Shown here: piece by piece, positions 50,089-50,555 of the stretch
Numbering within the stretch: the first letter of the stretch is position 1
Layout: each line of letters starts with the position of its first letter
Assembly: GCA_013202335.1 (NCBI GenBank)
Contig: JABMQR010000307.1
Location: 1 to 50,555 of the forward strand
Source: Bacteroidota bacterium
GTDB lineage: Bacteria; Spirochaetota; Spirochaetia; JABMQR01
Direction: 5' to 3'
Length of the DNA: 50,555 bases
Notes under the pieces: model-generated
What the model was told of the DNA's origin: nothing
The model's input: the letters and a program-made list of their open reading frames with translations, nothing else
The model's database searches: none
Made by a program: the position numbers and the translations under genes

Positions 50089-50555
50089 AATTATTTGTTC
50101 CTTTTGCAGTTAGTTGAGTCAATTTCAAAATTCTCTGAATTTTGAAATTGACTTTTGAAGTTTTTGATTGTAACTGTGTAATTAGTTATAATATAAGTAA
50201 CTACTCACAAACAAAAGCTTCTGTCTAATAGGTCGTTCTTTACAAAATGGGACAAAACCCTTCGGTTTTTGTCTCTTAATTTTGAAATTACCTCAGTTTA
50301 GGATACAAATATACAGGATAAAGGCTGTCTTAATATACAGCAGGATGATTTATTCAACACGAAAGATCTGCAATACATTTTAGTGAGAGGTGTGCCTTCA
50401 CTCTGGCTAACACAATTGAAGGCTTGAACGATTTTGCAATAGAGTCTACCGCCCAAATTCAAAACCACAGGTTTCGTCTTCCTCCTTATCCATTTTTAGG
50501 CACCTAATTATATTTACTCATTGGCCTTACTGATCGTACTTATTTGCTTGTCCAA
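50089..50555. other. Right-edge intergenic region with two palindromes and a repeat copy
   Basis: No gene is supported in this 467-base stretch. GTCAATTTCAAAATTC and GAATTTTGAAATTGAC (50118-50152) form a perfect 16-bp stem with a TCT loop. GACAAAACC and GGTTTTTGTC (50251-50273) form a second stem with one bulge. ATTTTGAAATTACCTC (50279-50294) repeats 1316-1331 and extends as AGTTT like the copies at 31755 and 41118. The rest is unremarkable AT-rich sequence. Confidence 0.6.

Noticed and set aside
1..50555. tRNA, rRNA, CRISPR arrays or phage modules
   Set aside because: I found no T-loop-like sequence with a cloverleaf partner, no regularly spaced repeats and no structural, integrase or terminase genes.

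Overview
The window is AT-rich, tightly packed bacterial DNA with no rRNA, tRNA, intact transposon, phage or CRISPR array visible. The solute-binding protein leader (Phe-Ala-Gly-Gly-Glu-Gln-Glu after the signal peptide), the many ATGA/TAATG stop-start overlaps and the gene content (AraC- and PAS-regulated sugar operon, FakA/FakB-like and PlsY-like genes, [Fe-S] aldo/keto reductase) fit a free-living or host-associated member of the Spirochaetota. This placement is an inference from style; no marker gene in the window proves it.

Region 1 (1-11552) is a carbohydrate-use locus. A solute-binding protein gene reads off the left edge and is divergent from an AraC-PAS regulator whose C-terminus looks like a catalytically dead histidine kinase. 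Behind that regulator lie a mannose-6-phosphate-isomerase-like cupin, an L-fucose-isomerase-family protein, a Gfo/Idh/MocA dehydrogenase, a TIM-barrel sugar isomerase/epimerase, a PAS-LuxR regulator, an Old Yellow Enzyme-type reductase and a Dabb protein. The natural substrate is not evident.

Region 2 (11542-25558) is a mosaic of small operons and singletons: DinB-like protein, an isochorismatase-family gene broken by an in-frame stop, cupins, a VOC-SDR-alpha/beta-hydrolase operon, a zinc-ribbon SDR paired with a DUF1456 protein, a nucleoside hydrolase, an alpha/alpha-barrel-like protein, a YgjV-type membrane protein, a cysteine-rich double [4Fe-4S] protein and the 23S rRNA methyltransferase RlmF.

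Region 3 (25614-42063) is accessory in character. It has a PadR-DUF1700-small membrane protein operon, a Kelch lipoprotein, five GNAT genes, PhzF, an MFS sugar-type transporter, DUF3795, an aldo/keto reductase, a divergent carbamoyltransferase, an orphan Imm5-type immunity protein, a second Gfo/Idh/MocA enzyme and an SDR. It also holds several broken genes (pentapeptide protein with a frame break, a YCII remnant, a 75-codon C-terminal remnant) and two families of short dispersed repeats. A REP-like repeat of at least 24 bp occurs as direct copies at both ends of a 4.8 kb block.

Region 4 (42505-48432) is the most interesting part: a tightly overlapped five-gene operon of a CrtI/carotenoid-isomerase-like FAD enzyme, an NAD(P)H reductase fused to a plant-type [2Fe-2S] ferredoxin, a DegV (FakB-like) protein, a DAK2 (FakA-like) kinase and a PlsY-like acyltransferase. 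It reads as a module that could redox-modify a fatty acyl chain, phosphorylate it and put it on glycerol-3-phosphate. A hotdog thioesterase-like gene faces it, followed by a DEAD-box RNA helicase and a repeat-containing right edge.
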